A DNA stretch of 64,000 nucleotides, from contig NZ_CP072642.1 in the NCBI RefSeq assembly GCF_018304765.1, positions 1,579,819 through 1,643,818 on the forward strand, written 5' to 3'. A program made the position numbers and the translations under genes. Origin of the DNA: Chloracidobacterium sp. N (lineage in GTDB: Bacteria > Acidobacteriota > Blastocatellia > Chloracidobacteriales > Chloracidobacteriaceae). Positions 16,827-26,141 of the stretch are shown here, piece by piece; within the stretch, counting starts at the first letter, position 1; every line of letters begins with the position of its first letter. The notes beneath the pieces are model-generated. The model worked only from the letters and a program-made list of their open reading frames with translations. It was not told where the DNA came from and made no database searches.

Positions 16827-17126
16827 TCAGCTCTTTTTCTTGAACAACTGCTCAAAGGCTTTGCGGGCATCATCCGCAGCCGTGCGGGACTTCGAGGCGC
16901 CGGTCAGTGCCACTTTTGTGTTTGGAGCAAAATGCTCACAGTGATTGGCGGCGGCTTTGTCACGTACCGGCTCGGCAATGGGTTCACGGCATTCAAACCG
17001 CGCGCCGGCGTCAAAAAAGCGACAGTTGCGGCAGCAGTGCAGGTCGGCGCCACATTCGTTGCAGCGGTCGAGGCGTCCGACCCTCCCCAGCAAACGCACT
17101 TCGCGCCCACAGGCGTGGCAAATCAT
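16827..17126 (-). CDS. Small zinc-ribbon protein
   Basis: This 99-residue protein has repeated Cys pairs: MICHACGRE at the N-terminus, CNECGADLHCCRNCRFF in the middle, then FECREP and HCEHF. Together these provide ligands for one or two zinc sites. A lysine-rich tail ends the protein. It overlaps the upstream NapH-like iron-sulfur gene by 4 bp (ATGA), so the two are translationally coupled. I know similar short proteins in acidobacteria only as conserved hypotheticals. A metallochaperone or nucleic-acid-binding role is possible but unproven. Confidence 0.8.
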   Translation of the reverse strand: MICHACGREVRLLGRVGRLDRCNECGADLHCCRNCRFFDAGARFECREPIAEPVRDKAAANHCEHFAPNTKVALTGASKSRTAADDARKAFEQLFKKKS

Positions 17127-17770
17127 GCAGTTTTCCCCCGGTTGGTGGTGGCATTGGCAGCGGCCTCAGCAGCAGGCGTCGTGGGACTCACCCGGCGGCG
17201 TTTGAGTGTGACGAGGCCCGGCTGCGACGACGCTTGGTGCATCTTACGGCATCCGTCCACCACCATGCCAAACGGACAGAAGTACCGGCAAGCGCCACGT
17301 TTTCCGAGAACGAACACACTGCCGACGACGAAAGCCAGCAGCCCCAGGTGCAGGGCGTGCGACCACCAGTTTTCGGCATCAAAGCCCATGGAGCTGGTGT
17401 GGGCGGTCATGGCATCGCGCCAGAACAGCCAGGCCAGCGGCACCCACAGGGCAGCCACCACCAGCACGCCGATTTGCGTCCACCGTGGGTTGAACGACAC
17501 CCGCGCCCTGGCGAAGCGAGCAAAGAGGTCCTGCGCGCCGCCCAGCCAGCAAATCCAGGCACACACCCACCGGCCCGTGCGCATCGTCAGATAGACCAGC
17601 GCCGCCCAGAAGAGGATGCCATAGATGGCCCAGGCCAGGTTCGGGATGGCCGCGCGGATGAGCAGGACGTGAATGAGCACGAACACCATCTGCGTTGCCA
17701 ACCGGTACGGCAGCAGGTTGCGCCGGGGTGGCGTGGGCGCGGACGTAACGGATGTCGTCACAGAGGCCAT
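17123..17770 (-). CDS. NapH/NosR-like iron-sulfur membrane protein
   Basis: This 215-residue protein starts at the ATG of MASVTTSVTS (17770); earlier in-frame codons run into non-coding sequence. It has four or five hydrophobic segments. One Cys motif lies between them (WICWLGGAQDL), and a second near the C-terminus is C-R-Y-F-C-P-F-G. This combination matches membrane polyferredoxin-like proteins of the NapH/NosR/RdxA type, which move electrons at the membrane. The usual C-terminal double-cluster ferredoxin domain is absent, so it is a short form. It overlaps the zinc-ribbon gene by 4 bp. Confidence 0.78.
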   Translation of the reverse strand: MASVTTSVTSAPTPPRRNLLPYRLATQMVFVLIHVLLIRAAIPNLAWAIYGILFWAALVYLTMRTGRWVCAWICWLGGAQDLFARFARARVSFNPRWTQIGVLVVAALWVPLAWLFWRDAMTAHTSSMGFDAENWWSHALHLGLLAFVVGSVFVLGKRGACRYFCPFGMVVDGCRKMHQASSQPGLVTLKRRRVSPTTPAAEAAANATTNRGKTA

Positions 17771-18137
17771 GGAAGAACCCAACTTTCTTCGGGAAATGTT
17801 GGTTGCCGTCGCCAGGGGGGTGGCAACACCACTGAATTTCACACTACACTGCGCCCATAAAACTTCAGCAATCCTTTTTCGGAAGGCGTCCGGGTTGGGC
17901 GCAGGCCCTTCGCCACGGGGCTTTGGGTTCGGCATTTTTGCGTTCATTGCCTGGGTGGTGCTGATTGGGCAGGACTGGGATGGTGTCGGAAACCTGTCGG
18001 GCGGGAAGTCAAAAAAATCCAAACTTTTCCGTGCCCGGTCGCCTCTCTCAAACAAACACAACGGCTTTACCTGGCCGCCAGGTCTCCTTCTCCGCAGGGT
18101 GTAGAGACCCACGGCCACGTCTTCAGGAGACAACGTC
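17771..18137. other. Divergent intergenic region
   Basis: This 367-bp region separates the minus-strand NapH-like gene from the plus-strand DUF1800 gene, so it must hold promoters for both. The only site I can name is the plus-strand ribosome binding sequence CAGGAGACAACGTC just before the ATG at 18138. Open frames across it have no family resemblance. Confidence 0.5.
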
Positions 18138-19841
18138 ATGAGCTCGGCTACTGCTTCCTACGCACGGCGTCATTGGTTCGAGGGGTTTACCGGCCTCAGT
18201 GACCAGACCACCAGCGACGACCCGCCTTTGTACCAGGACACGGCAAAGGCGGCAGGCGTTCCTGACCGGCCGCCGATTGAAGTCATCGCAGCCAACCGCA
18301 TGGGGTTTGGGCCGCGTCCCGGCGATCTCGACCGCATTCGGACCATCGGATTCAGGGCATACGTTGAAGAGCAGCTTCATCCAAATGAGCCCGACGATGC
18401 CCTCTTTCTGGCCAAGCGCCAGAGCGCCCGCCTGCGCATCAACTATTCGGCTGGCGACGGTTATCCGGCGCTCGATGAACAGCGCCCCCTCACTGCACTC
18501 GATAAGCCGCTGAGTGAGTTATGGCGGCTGGGTGATTTCAGTATTCCCATGGGACAGCCTGAGCGGACGCGCCCGCTGGAAGAGGTCCGCGCGGAAACGG
18601 TGCTGCGGGCCGTGTACAGCAAGTGGCAACTCCGGGAAGTCCTGGTGGACTTCTGGCACGACCACTTCAACGTGGATGCACGCACCAACGGCCGCATTTA
18701 TGCCACCTGGCCCATCTACAACCGCCTGTTCCGGCAGCATGCCTTTGGCAACTTCCGGGTTCTGCTCGAAGAAGTCACCAAGAGCATTGCCATGATGTAC
18801 TACCTGAACCTGGTCAGCAGCCGGAACACCGCCCCCAACAAGAACTTTGCCCGTGAGTTGCTTGAACTTCACACGCTGGGCGCACGCAACTACTTCCCCA
18901 ACGCGGCCGATGCGCCGGTGTTCCCCAGCGGACAGATGTCCACCGGTTACACGGAAAACGATGTCAACCAGATTGCAGCCGCGCTGACCGGATGGACTAT
19001 TGCTGCCGGGCAGCGGGTGGGGAGTACCACTTTGCCCAACACCGGGCAGTTTATTTTCGTCCCCCAGTGGAACGACCCGGCAGCGCGTACGGTTCTCAAC
19101 GTACCCATTCCGGCCGCCACATCGTCCAACCCGATGATCCAAGGGCAGCGCATCCTGGACATGCTCGCCACCAACCCAAGCACGGCGATCTTTGTGTGCA
19201 GCAAGCTCTGCCGCCGACTCATCGCCGATAACCCGCCTCCCAGCGTCATCAAACAGGCGGTTGTCACCTGGCTGGAAAACCTGTCGGCGCCCGACCAGCT
19301 TGGACGGGTCGTGCGCACCATTCTGCTGTCGCCGGAATTTGCCGAAACATGGGGGCAGAAAACCAAGCGGCCGTTTGACTACATGGCGTCGTTCCTGCGT
19401 GCGATAGATGCCAATCTGGTTGACAACGGAGGGAGTTATACGCCCTACAACCTTGTGACCGAAGCCGGTCAGCAGCTTTTTGCCTGGCCGCCACCAAACG
19501 GGTTCCCCGATGTCAGTGCCTACTGGCTCAACACCAATACCTTCCGCGCAAGCTGGCGGAATGTGCTTGTCACCCTGACCAACGGCTACTCATCTATCCA
19601 GCACAACCTGCGCGCCAGCCTGCCCTCCGGCGTGACGACCACCCGCCAGATCGTGGATTTCTTCATTGCGCGCATCATGGGACGGCCCGTGCGGCCGGAA
19701 GTGTACACCGAGCTTATCGAGTACCTGCGCGGCAGCGCACCCCCGGATGCGCCGCCATCGGGCACGACGGCAGAAGTGACCAACCGCATCAACCTGACCG
19801 TGGCACGCCTGTGCGTGTCGCCGGATTTCTGGTGGCGATAA
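18138..19841 (+). CDS. DUF1800 family protein
   Basis: This 567-residue protein has the DUF1800 hallmarks: HWFEGFTGL-type opening, AANRMGFGPRPGDLDRI near residue 53, LVDFWHDHFNV, NKNFARELLELHTLGA near residue 236, and AAALTGWT. The catalytic or structural role of DUF1800 is unknown. Its constant partner is a DUF1501 protein, which follows here 25 bp downstream. No classic signal peptide is visible at the N-terminus. A strong RBS precedes the ATG. Such pairs are abundant in planctomycetes, acidobacteria and myxobacteria and are usually thought to act in the cell envelope. Confidence 0.9.
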   Translation: MSSATASYARRHWFEGFTGLSDQTTSDDPPLYQDTAKAAGVPDRPPIEVIAANRMGFGPRPGDLDRIRTIGFRAYVEEQLHPNEPDDALFLAKRQSARLRINYSAGDGYPALDEQRPLTALDKPLSELWRLGDFSIPMGQPERTRPLEEVRAETVLRAVYSKWQLREVLVDFWHDHFNVDARTNGRIYATWPIYNRLFRQHAFGNFRVLLEEVTKSIAMMYYLNLVSSRNTAPNKNFARELLELHTLGARNYFPNAADAPVFPSGQMSTGYTENDVNQIAAALTGWTIAAGQRVGSTTLPNTGQFIFVPQWNDPAARTVLNVPIPAATSSNPMIQGQRILDMLATNPSTAIFVCSKLCRRLIADNPPPSVIKQAVVTWLENLSAPDQLGRVVRTILLSPEFAETWGQKTKRPFDYMASFLRAIDANLVDNGGSYTPYNLVTEAGQQLFAWPPPNGFPDVSAYWLNTNTFRASWRNVLVTLTNGYSSIQHNLRASLPSGVTTTRQIVDFFIARIMGRPVRPEVYTELIEYLRGSAPPDAPPSGTTAEVTNRINLTVARLCVSPDFWWR

Positions 19842-19866
19842 GCCGAGAACAGAAAAGGAGCCAAGT

Positions 19867-21156
19867 ATGCCCCTTACAAGACGCCAATTCGTTGTTGGTT
19901 CGAGTCTGACGGCGGCCTATGCCGCCAGCGGTATGGCGCGCATCGGGGGACTGGTTTACGGCCAGACCAGCGGCGTCAACGAAATTCTCGTGGTGCTCTA
20001 CCTGCGCGGCGGGATTGATGGCTTGAACTTCGCGGCGCCGGTCAATGAGCCGAACTATGTGGCTTCGCGGTCCAATCTCCGCCTGCGCGAAAGCGGCACG
20101 GACGCCGGACTGCCACTCGCGAATCCCATCGGGAACGGGATTGACTTCCGGCTGCACCCAAGCGCCCGGCCGTTGCTTGATGTGTATCAGGCGGGCGCGC
20201 TGGCGATTGTTCATGCGACCGGGTTGACGGTGTCCAACCGGAGCCACTTTGACGCCCAAAGCCTGATGGAAGGCGGTGTGCCTTCCTCGCGCCAGCCGAC
20301 CGGGTGGCTTACGCGCCATATCACCACTTCCGGCGGCCAGAGCGGGGCGATCCCCACGCTGGCGGCATCCAACAGTCTGCCTGGCTCGTTGATTGGCAGT
20401 GGCAGCGCCATTGCAATGCCCAACCTGACCAACTTTGCCCTGCCGGGCGACCCGACCATCTTTCCGGCGATGACGCGGATGTACAACGGCACAACACCGC
20501 TTCATCTCTCCGGCTTCAATGCCATCAGTGCCATTCAAAGCATCAACAATGCCATTGGGCGGCCGGCAACGGGGGGAACACTCCCGGCCTACAGCCCGGA
20601 AAATGGGGCGAGCTACGCGCAGCCGGAAACGCAGACCGGCTCGCTGGGCAGTGCGCTGATCACCATTGCGCGGCTCATCAAGCTCGACATCGGCCTGCGG
20701 ATTGCAACGCTCGATGTCGGCGGCTGGGACACCCACAACAACCAGGGACTGACCACCGGCACGTATGCGACGAACGTGGACTCGCTGGCGCGCAACCTGC
20801 TGGCGTTTTACAACGACATGGTGCGCTATCGGCAGCGGGTCACGCTGGTGGCGATGAGTGAGTTCGGCCGGACGCTGCGGGAAAACCAGAGCGGCGGCAC
20901 CGACCATGGACGGGCCTCGATTATGCTGGTACTGGGCGGCACGGTGAACGGTGGAAGGATGTATGGGCAGTGGCCCGGTCTGGCCAGCCAGGCGTTGGAC
21001 GGCGGAGACCTGGCGGTGACAACGGACTACCGGCAGGTGCTGGCAGAGATTGTCGTCCGGCGCCTGCGGAATCCGCAGTTGAGTGCGGTATTTCCAGGCC
21101 TTGGGAACTATCGTCCGCTGGGTATCGTCCAGGGCAGCGACCTGCCCACCACATAA
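19867..21156 (+). CDS. DUF1501 family protein with Tat-type signal
   Basis: This 429-residue protein begins MPLTRRQFVVGSSLTAAYAA; the twin-arginine motif TRRQF followed by a hydrophobic stretch indicates Tat export, so the protein probably folds with a cofactor or metal before secretion. Family sequences include LYLRGGIDGLNF near residue 45, SHFDAQSLMEGG, DVGGWDTHNNQG, MSEFGRTLRENQSGGTDHGR and LGGTVNGGRMYG. These recall the alkaline-phosphatase/sulfatase fold. It is preceded by an AAAAGGAG RBS and the DUF1800 partner gene. Substrate unknown. Confidence 0.9.
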   Translation: MPLTRRQFVVGSSLTAAYAASGMARIGGLVYGQTSGVNEILVVLYLRGGIDGLNFAAPVNEPNYVASRSNLRLRESGTDAGLPLANPIGNGIDFRLHPSARPLLDVYQAGALAIVHATGLTVSNRSHFDAQSLMEGGVPSSRQPTGWLTRHITTSGGQSGAIPTLAASNSLPGSLIGSGSAIAMPNLTNFALPGDPTIFPAMTRMYNGTTPLHLSGFNAISAIQSINNAIGRPATGGTLPAYSPENGASYAQPETQTGSLGSALITIARLIKLDIGLRIATLDVGGWDTHNNQGLTTGTYATNVDSLARNLLAFYNDMVRYRQRVTLVAMSEFGRTLRENQSGGTDHGRASIMLVLGGTVNGGRMYGQWPGLASQALDGGDLAVTTDYRQVLAEIVVRRLRNPQLSAVFPGLGNYRPLGIVQGSDLPTT

Positions 21157-21162
21157 CCAGAG

Positions 21163-21254
21163 AGGGCGGGCGTCACCCTGGGAGGGCGGGCGTCCCGCCC
21201 GCCTGTTTCACGCGGGCGGGACGCCCGCGCTCAGGGACGCCCGCGCTCCCAGGG
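21163..21254. repeat. Multi-unit GC-rich inverted repeat, likely bidirectional terminator
   Basis: Four related units (GGGCGGGCGTC, GGGCGTCCCGCCCGC, GCGGGCGGGACGCCC, GGGACGCCCGCGCTCCC) are packed between the convergent ends of the DUF1501 and TolC genes. The second and third units are perfect complements across the spacer CTGTTTCAC. The same word family recurs at 7799 and 28222, so this is an interspersed repeat and not unique terminator sequence. Confidence 0.75.
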
Positions 21255-22805
21255 TTAGAACTGCATCATGGCGAGGCGGAGTGCGGCCCGCGCCTGTTCG
21301 TACTCCGCCTGCACGTCAATCAGCTTGTTACGGGCTTCCGCCGTGGCGCGTTCACGCTGGTTGACCAGAAACAGCGAGCTGTCACCGAGCATGAAACGTT
21401 GGTTTTCGCCCCGCTCCAGAACAATCGCGGCTTCAAGTTCGCGTTTCGTGGCGAGATACCGCTGCCAGGCGGTATTGATGGCCGAGGCGGTGTCGTAAAT
21501 TTCCGTCGTAATCTGTTGCCGCAGCGTCCGTTCTTCGAGATCGAGCTTCTGAAGCTTCAATTGTGCCTGGGCGATGCGCCCGTCGGCTGTCCGCTGGCGC
21601 AGGGGAAGTTCAAAAATCACGCCGGCTTTGAGCGTCGTTCCAATGCCCCCGGGCCCGGCATCGCGTCCCGGCACAAGCGCCAGATCGAGAATGGGACGCC
21701 GTTGGTTGCGGGCCAGTTCCAGGTCCAACCGCACCGTGTCTTTGAGAACCGCAATGGCCTGCAACTCCGGGCGGCGCTGAAGCGCCAGCGCAATGGCATC
21801 GTTGATTTCAGCCGCCGTGATTTCCGTTGGCTCAAGTTGCAGGCTGACATCGAGTACACTGCCTTCATCCGGTGGCGGCTGGGCGGTGACATCATCCAGC
21901 CACAGGGAAAGGGAGAGCTTGAACTGTGCCTTCTGGAAGTCACGCTCGGCTTTGGCCAGCGCCGCCTGACGGCGTTGCACTTCCTGTTCGGCTTCAACGG
22001 CGTCAATGGGCGGCAGGTCACCGGCGATTGTTCGCTGCCGGATGGCGTCGTTGCGGATTTCAGCCAGTTTGAGCAGGTTGCGCGCCACATCCAACCGGCG
22101 CTTGGCGGCGACCCAGTCCCAGTAGTCATCGGCCGCCTTGCGGAACAGCTCCAGGCGGGTTTGCACGACGGCAATATCCGCCTGGGATTCGCCCAGAAAA
22201 GCCTGCCGTTCCCCGACGGATTTTTCATTGATGCGGAAATCCCGGAAAAGCGGCACTTTGAGACCAAACTCGTAGGTGCCGAAATCCCCGGTGGCAGAAA
22301 GCGGAGACTTGGTCGCGCCCAGATTGAGATTCGAGGACGCAAAGAATTTGATCCCGGAGCGGGTCAGGAAGTTGACTTCCGTCCCAATGCCAAAGGCCTC
22401 CGATGCTTTTCCCCGTTTGGAGGCGCTGTTGTAACGCAGGTAGTCAGTCGAAATGGACAGGATGGGATCAAAAGCCCCCTGTTTCTCAATGCGCTTCGCC
22501 GTGGCGACGCGGCGTTCGATAACGGAGCCACGCAGCTTTGGGTGCTGGTCATCAATGATTTGAAAAACCCGTTCCAAAAGCAGTGGGGGCGCACCTCCCG
22601 GACCGGGGACAGGCGCACCGGGGCGGCGTCCCGATTGCGGATCAGAACCGGCATGGGCGACGGCCGCTGCCAAACGGCGTTCATCCTCGGTTGGGGACAC
22701 GACGATACCCGGCAGGGGAGCCTGCGCCCAGGCCGCTGATGCACAGCCGCCGCCCAGCCATATCCCCAGCCAGGCCACAGCGCCAAACCACAGCTTACTT
22801 GTCAT
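21255..22805 (-). CDS. TolC-family outer-membrane efflux protein of a type I secretion system
   Basis: This protein is 516 residues from the ATG at 22805 (MTSKLWFGAVAWLGIWLGGGCASAAWAQ, cited only to identify the signal segment near residues 5-27). It has two repeated helical halves rich in Ala, Gln, Arg and Glu, with ERGENQRFMLGDSSLFLVNQRERATAEARNKLIDVQAEY at the C-terminus (typical pieces FMLGDSS and NQRE). This is the TolC/OprM pattern of a trimeric outer-membrane channel. The start overlaps the HlyD stop by 11 bp, so the two are coupled. It probably exports a protein or peptide with the HlyD and ABC proteins upstream. No candidate cargo gene adjoins. Confidence 0.87.
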   Translation of the reverse strand: MTSKLWFGAVAWLGIWLGGGCASAAWAQAPLPGIVVSPTEDERRLAAAVAHAGSDPQSGRRPGAPVPGPGGAPPLLLERVFQIIDDQHPKLRGSVIERRVATAKRIEKQGAFDPILSISTDYLRYNSASKRGKASEAFGIGTEVNFLTRSGIKFFASSNLNLGATKSPLSATGDFGTYEFGLKVPLFRDFRINEKSVGERQAFLGESQADIAVVQTRLELFRKAADDYWDWVAAKRRLDVARNLLKLAEIRNDAIRQRTIAGDLPPIDAVEAEQEVQRRQAALAKAERDFQKAQFKLSLSLWLDDVTAQPPPDEGSVLDVSLQLEPTEITAAEINDAIALALQRRPELQAIAVLKDTVRLDLELARNQRRPILDLALVPGRDAGPGGIGTTLKAGVIFELPLRQRTADGRIAQAQLKLQKLDLEERTLRQQITTEIYDTASAINTAWQRYLATKRELEAAIVLERGENQRFMLGDSSLFLVNQRERATAEARNKLIDVQAEYEQARAALRLAMMQF

Positions 22806-24288
22806 CTTTGTCCCCGTCGTCGTCTTTGCCGGACTTGCCCTTGGCTTTGACCTTGTCCTTGTCGTCCTTGGGCTTTTTCTTTCTTTCGATGGGATTGCGG
22901 TCAAACATCGGCGGGAAGCCGTTGAACTGCCGCCACAGCTCAAACCCAAGGGACACCACCCGGAGCATCACCCAGCCCGTTACCTGGGTTCCCGGACGCA
23001 GCATGGTCGGGTCGGGCCAGGGATCATCCTTGCCGAGATTGATGGCGTCGTAGTCGGGTCGGATGAGGAGACGAAAGCGACTGAGTCCGTCATCCACGGA
23101 ATCTATGGAGACGACCCGCCCGCCGAACGTGCCAATGGCCACCGAAGGCCAGCCGACAAACTGTACAGCCGGAAAGCCCTCAAACTGCAGGCGTACCGGA
23201 TCGCCAAGCCGCACCAGTGGGGCGTCGAAGTCACTGATCAGCAGTTCCACGGCCTGCTCCTCCTCTTTCATCTGGGGAATCAGGACGCAGAGGACATCGC
23301 CCGACTTGAGGGTTTCGGTTTCACCGACGGCCCGCAGTTGGGTCACCTGCCCTGCGCGTGGCGCGATGACCTGCCGCTGCTGGATGCGCTCGCGGAAGTT
23401 CTGAATTTCGATGTCGAGCTTTTGAATGCTGTTACTGAGGGAGGCAATGGTTTCCTGCGCCGAGGCGTACGAGCTTTGGGCGCTGCTCAGGGTAGCCAGC
23501 GTGTCATTTTCAACCCGGCGGGCATCGAGTTCTCCCACCTTCGTGTCACGAATGGCGGCGTCGAGCATGGCTTGCAGGCGGATGACATCAGCGCGTGATG
23601 TTTCCACGGTCTGTCGGGCCAACTCGAAGTCGCGGTCTGAACGGAGACCCGGTTGAATGATCCAGTTGCCGTCAGCGTCTTTTTTTCCTTTGTTGAGGTC
23701 ACGAATCCGCTCGAAGTTGAGTTCATCGGCCAGCAGTTTCTGCTTGGCCGCTTCCAGTGCCTGCTCAGCCGAGCGGAGGCGGTCGGCGGCCTGCCGTGCC
23801 CGCTCCTCAGCCGCCGGGATAGCAAGGTTGCGCGACTGTTCGAGCGCCTTGATCTGCTGAAGCAGAGCGGCCGCGCGCGACTGCGCGGCTTCCCGCTGGG
23901 CGAAAAGAAACTCACGCTGGCGCTCCAAGCGCTCGAGCTGGTTCGGATCGAGAAACTTGGCATCAATTTCAGCGATCTCGGCAATGACCATCCCGGCTTC
24001 AACAAAATCACCTTCCTTGACTTTCCATCCCTTGAGGCGGCCGGGTATCTGGGACTGAACGTTCTGGGGGCGGTCATTTGGTGAAAACACGATTATCTGC
24101 CCAACGCCGGTGATGGACTGCTGCCAGGGAACATAAATCAGTGCAAAGATGAGCAGGATCAGAAACAACACCATGATGAGCGCCAGCGGGCGCGCCGGCC
24201 GCGGCGACTCAACCAACTGCAAAGCCTGTGGTTTGGACGACGGCAACGTGGCCGGGATCGCTTTCAGTTGACGCGCAGGTTGTGCCAT
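22795..24288 (-). CDS. HlyD-family membrane fusion protein
   Basis: This 497-residue protein has a short cytoplasmic N-terminus, one transmembrane helix (LALIMVLFLILLIFALIYV, about residues 35-53), and a lipoyl-like segment (VQSQIPGRLKGWKVKEGDFVEAG). A long alpha-hairpin with many Arg, Glu and Gln follows (about residues 115-310), then a second lipoyl half (QVIAPRAGQVTQLRAVGE) and a beta-barrel domain. The tail is a run of Lys/Asp/Gly (KDDKDKVKAKGKSGKDDDG), which is unusual for the family. It bridges the inner-membrane ABC protein and the TolC channel. Confidence 0.88.
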   Translation of the reverse strand: MAQPARQLKAIPATLPSSKPQALQLVESPRPARPLALIMVLFLILLIFALIYVPWQQSITGVGQIIVFSPNDRPQNVQSQIPGRLKGWKVKEGDFVEAGMVIAEIAEIDAKFLDPNQLERLERQREFLFAQREAAQSRAAALLQQIKALEQSRNLAIPAAEERARQAADRLRSAEQALEAAKQKLLADELNFERIRDLNKGKKDADGNWIIQPGLRSDRDFELARQTVETSRADVIRLQAMLDAAIRDTKVGELDARRVENDTLATLSSAQSSYASAQETIASLSNSIQKLDIEIQNFRERIQQRQVIAPRAGQVTQLRAVGETETLKSGDVLCVLIPQMKEEEQAVELLISDFDAPLVRLGDPVRLQFEGFPAVQFVGWPSVAIGTFGGRVVSIDSVDDGLSRFRLLIRPDYDAINLGKDDPWPDPTMLRPGTQVTGWVMLRVVSLGFELWRQFNGFPPMFDRNPIERKKKPKDDKDKVKAKGKSGKDDDGDKDDK

Positions 24289-24320
24289 GGCGTGCGGTTT
24301 CCTCCCTCAAGAGATGGGGC

Positions 24321-26141
24321 TTACACCTTGCCCGTCGTGAGCCGCTTGCCGACAAGCTGCCGGGAGACTTCCGGGAACAGCGAGGCAAAGGCTCCACCAC
24401 GTCGCCAGGAGAGTTCCTCCGGCGAGCCGGTTTCGACAATTACGCCCTTGTCCAGGACGTGAATGACAGAAGACCGCACGACGACTTCCGAATCGTGGGA
24501 GATGTCAATGATCGTCCAGCGATGGGTGCGGTCATAGATGGCATCCAGAATTTTCAGCTTGGTACGTTCGTCAATGCCCATGAAGGCCTCATCGAGGATG
24601 AGCAGCTTGGGCCGCCGCACGATAGTCCGCGCCAGAAGCAGGCGCTGGACCTGCCCCCGCGACAGGTTATAGCCGCCACTGACCAGCGGTGTTTGCAGTC
24701 CCTGTGGGAGTTCGGCCAGCTCATCCGTCAGGTGAACCATCTCCAGAGCCCAGCGCAGGTCTTCCTGGGTCAACCAGTCGGCGCCGACCCGGATGTTTTC
24801 CTCGATGGTGCCCTCGAAGATTTCCTCCCGGTCGCCCACCATCCCCACGATCAGCCGGAGCGCATCGAGATTGGCATCCCGGACATCAGTTCCGTTGACC
24901 TCGACCGTTCCGTGTGACGGTTCGAGCAATCCGCAGATCAGCGCCATGAGGGTGGACTTCCCCGCCCCGCTGAACCCGACGACACTCACCCAATCGCCGG
25001 AATTGACGCTCAAATCCACTCCCGACAGGACTTCCGCACCTGGACGGTAGCTGAAGCGGACATTACGACACACCACCGCCGCGCCCTCCTCGCGGACGGG
25101 AACCTCGATGCCTTTTGCCCGCTCAATGGGCAGGTCCTCCACGTGTCCCACCTTGTCGAGGGCTGTCAGCAGGTCATAGACATGTTCGAGCTGACTGATG
25201 ACCTTGTCCATTCCGGCCAGCACCGATACGACCACGATTTCGGAGGCCACCAGTTGCCCGATGGTCAACTCACGGTTGATGACCAGCCACCCACCAACCG
25301 CCAAAATGCCAGCGCTGGCAATGGCATAGAAAAAGTAGTTTCCAACGGCCTGTCGAAAGAGAACGGCGAAGTGCGAGCGGCGGGCTTTGAGATAGGCGAC
25401 AGAAAGGGCATCCGTCCGTTCCCCCAGAAAGTCCAGCGTGCCGCTCATCTTGAAACTGATGTGGCAGCGCGCCAGTTCTTCAAGCCAGGCAGCAACTTTG
25501 TATTTTTTCTTGGATTCGAGAATGCTGGTGCGCAAGCCATTGATGCCCAGCACGAAAATGATGAACAGCCCGGCCAGCACCACTGCCACGTCAAAGCCAA
25601 GCAGGTAAGGACTGTAAAAGGCCAGCAGGAGCAACCCGACGAACACCTTCAGGACAGCGTCGAGCCCATCGAGCGCCAGCTTGGCGAAGGCCTTCTGAAT
25701 GTTGATGACATCAAAGAAGCGGTTGACCAGCTCCGGGGCATACTCACCGGTCAGCGAGCCAAGTTGCACCCGTGGCAGGCGCTCTCCCAGGTTGATAGCC
25801 ACCCGAACAAAGATGCGCTGCTGCAAACGCTCAATGAGCACCAACTGGAACAGCCGCAAAATACCGCTCAGGCTCAGAAAAAACAGCACCAGCGAGGTGA
25901 GCACCACGAGCTGCTGCAGGGACTGCCCTTGGGCAATGTTGTTGACAAGGACCTGCGCCGTGATGGGCACCGCAAGGGAAAACAGACCGGCAACCGTGGT
26001 GTAGGCCAGAATGGCCAGAATGTCACGTGAGTCGAGGGAGACGAGACGCCAGAACCGTTGGGGGGGCGTCAGGTGCACGTGTTCGCCGTCTGGGGCTGAC
26101 AAGGTTTTCGTCCCTTCGTGAACAATGGCGTCGCCACCCAT
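24321..26141 (-). CDS. Type I secretion ABC transporter with non-canonical ATPase motifs
   Basis: This protein is 606 residues from the ATG at 26141 (MGGDAIVHEG), preceded by GAGGAG. A six-helix exporter domain (about residues 40-310) precedes one nucleotide-binding domain. Walker A is GFSGAGKST, Walker B LLILDEAFMGID with the catalytic Glu, and the switch His is in ISHDSE. Compared with HlyB-type exporters the signature is LSRGQ instead of LSGGQ, and the Q-loop Gln is replaced by Asp (VGMVGDREEIFEG). No C39 peptidase domain is present at the N-terminus. It heads the three-gene secretion cluster with HlyD and TolC genes downstream. Confidence 0.85.
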   Translation of the reverse strand: MGGDAIVHEGTKTLSAPDGEHVHLTPPQRFWRLVSLDSRDILAILAYTTVAGLFSLAVPITAQVLVNNIAQGQSLQQLVVLTSLVLFFLSLSGILRLFQLVLIERLQQRIFVRVAINLGERLPRVQLGSLTGEYAPELVNRFFDVINIQKAFAKLALDGLDAVLKVFVGLLLLAFYSPYLLGFDVAVVLAGLFIIFVLGINGLRTSILESKKKYKVAAWLEELARCHISFKMSGTLDFLGERTDALSVAYLKARRSHFAVLFRQAVGNYFFYAIASAGILAVGGWLVINRELTIGQLVASEIVVVSVLAGMDKVISQLEHVYDLLTALDKVGHVEDLPIERAKGIEVPVREEGAAVVCRNVRFSYRPGAEVLSGVDLSVNSGDWVSVVGFSGAGKSTLMALICGLLEPSHGTVEVNGTDVRDANLDALRLIVGMVGDREEIFEGTIEENIRVGADWLTQEDLRWALEMVHLTDELAELPQGLQTPLVSGGYNLSRGQVQRLLLARTIVRRPKLLILDEAFMGIDERTKLKILDAIYDRTHRWTIIDISHDSEVVVRSSVIHVLDKGVIVETGSPEELSWRRGGAFASLFPEVSRQLVGKRLTTGKV

